From positions 744,001 to 808,000 of the forward strand of contig NZ_JAVFVS010000004.1 in NCBI RefSeq assembly GCF_030929605.1: 64,000 nucleotides of DNA, read 5' to 3'. Made by a program: the position numbers and the translations under genes. The notes beneath the pieces were generated by a model. It worked only from the letters and a program-made list of their open reading frames with translations. It did not search any database and was not told the DNA's origin. Origin of the DNA: Flavobacterium sp. LHD-80 (GTDB lineage: Bacteria; Bacteroidota; Bacteroidia; Flavobacteriales; Flavobacteriaceae). Within the stretch, counting starts at the first letter, position 1. The number at the start of each line of letters is the position of its first letter. Positions 63,227 to 64,000 of the stretch are shown piece after piece.

Positions 63227-64000
63227 CTCTACTTCTAATCAGTCTAGATTTTCTAGGCTAACCTTTTTTATTGCATTTTTATTACTGATTAGCTACAATG
63301 CTTCGGCTCAATTTTATACGAAACATTACATTGCACCAGCACCTTGGCAGTATTTTAGTAAATCAAATGAAATTGTAATTGCGACAAGATCAGAAACACC
63401 AGTTAGTATTAAATTGTACAGAAGTAATGGTGTTTTAGAAACAACGTTGAGTGCAGTAAAAGGAGCACCAGCAATTTATAGATTTCAGCTTTTGGCTAGA
63501 GATCTTCCCATGCATGCGCTAAATACAGTGATTTCAGGTGCAGGATTAATTGTTGAAAGTGCAGGGCTTACATCTGTAAACTTGAGAAATGTGGCTTCTG
63601 ATGAACAGTCAGGAGAAAATAATGATAGATATCTGAAAGGTAATGCGGCATTGACTAGTTTTGGTGATGCAGGACTTGGAGTTCGATTTAGAGTTGGTTA
63701 TTACAGAGATGGCTCTTTGGGGAATTTTAATAGTTATGGTGATCAGAGACCGATATATAGTATTATGGCTACGGCTGACAATACCACAGTGAAAATTAAT
63801 AATGTTGTTGCTACTACTTTAAACGCAGGTCAAAGTTATTTATTCAAGGCAAACATAGGAGTTCTAGTAGAGTCTTCTAGTCCAACAGTAATGAACACTG
63901 CTGCTGGTATTGATACACCAGATGGTTGTGGTGATAGTGCCTATAATCAAATTCCACCTGAAGCAGTTTTAGGAACAGAATACTTTATTGAAAGAGGTAA
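63219..64000 (+). CDS. Large secreted adhesin-like protein, N-terminal part (3' end outside window)
   Basis: Open from ATG 63219 to the window edge. Signal peptide RLTFFIAFLLLISYNASAQ, then a mature part starting FYTKHYIAPAPWQYFSKSNEIVIATR, with GDAGLGVRFRVGYYRDG and YLFKANIGVLVESSSP strands like the IgGFc-binding/N-terminal domains of large gliding-associated, type IX-secreted adhesins in Flavobacteriia. The C-terminal sorting domain is outside the window, so the type IX assignment is inference. Preceded by a long AT-rich gap. Confidence 0.65.
   Translation, partial: MRNSTSNQSRFSRLTFFIAFLLLISYNASAQFYTKHYIAPAPWQYFSKSNEIVIATRSETPVSIKLYRSNGVLETTLSAVKGAPAIYRFQLLARDLPMHALNTVISGAGLIVESAGLTSVNLRNVASDEQSGENNDRYLKGNAALTSFGDAGLGVRFRVGYYRDGSLGNFNSYGDQRPIYSIMATADNTTVKINNVVATTLNAGQSYLFKANIGVLVESSSPTVMNTAAGIDTPDGCGDSAYNQIPPEAVLGTEYFIERG

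Overview
The window looks like a chromosomal segment of a Flavobacterium (Bacteroidota; I would place it near the F. johnsoniae group, but the species is not resolvable by eye). Reasons: AT-rich DNA; genes preceded by the Bacteroidota -7 promoter box TAnnTTTG instead of E. coli-type -10 boxes; weak or absent Shine-Dalgarno sequences; a quinol-oxidising alternative complex III fused in order to cytochrome oxidase genes; family proteins typical of the phylum (DUF3127, DUF2723, DUF4920, TAT-variant molybdopterin-like ActB, a TonB receptor); and many intergenic palindromic repeats. Most of the window is core genome. I see no prophage, insertion sequence, CRISPR array or plasmid gene. Layout: 1-6 kb holds the end of a TonB-dependent receptor, a Rieske-fold lipoprotein, greA, a HIT protein, an orphan histidine kinase, a flavin-reductase-like protein and a DUF3127 OB-fold protein. 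6-7.4 kb is aat plus a MOSC protein. 7.4-14.6 kb (minus strand) is a complete thiamine operon, thiS-thiC-tenI/thiE-like-thiD-thiE-thiG-thiH-thiF, headed by a clear TPP riboswitch. 14.7-16.6 kb has tag, a lipoprotein and a queuosine-precursor transporter. 17-19 kb is an M3 peptidase. 19.3-22.2 kb (minus) is the translation operon rplM-rpsI-rpsB-tsf. 22.3-24 kb is a pair of exported ferritin-like proteins, then a divergent LacI regulator and polA. 28.4-31.4 kb is a two-component system flanked by three tiny secreted Lys/Ala/Pro-rich paralogues. 31.5-37.2 kb carries a metallophosphoesterase, a cysteine-less thioredoxin, a polysaccharide deacetylase and a large DUF2723 membrane protein. Two tandem copies of tRNA-Gln follow, then AraC/aldehyde dehydrogenase and a universal stress protein. 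41.3-46 kb is rimP-nusA-infB. 47.4-58.8 kb is the respiratory operon actABCDEF-coxB-coxA. ruvB, a cytochrome P450 and queG follow. The end is a long AT-rich gap and the start of a large secreted adhesin-like gene. How genes work together: the thi operon makes thiamine phosphate de novo under TPP feedback. The act/cox operon passes electrons from menaquinol through multihaem cytochromes directly to an A-type haem-copper oxidase. The translation operons and the greA/nusA genes carry hairpin-bearing leaders that suggest autogenous control. The most interesting signal I found is at 28.3-31.4 kb: two of the small secreted-protein genes share an identical promoter architecture, CTTCATTT-N3-CTTCATTT-N8-TAnnTTTG, an 11-bp-period direct repeat as expected for an OmpR-family response regulator, and they bracket an OmpR/histidine-kinase pair. 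I infer a small envelope-stress regulon. Other points of note are a palindromic repeat inserted in frame inside the second thiE-like gene, a 114-bp MITE-like inverted-repeat element at 28.2 kb, an SSB-like C-terminal tip on the DUF3127 protein, and a ruvB promoter so close to its ATG that the mRNA may be leaderless.
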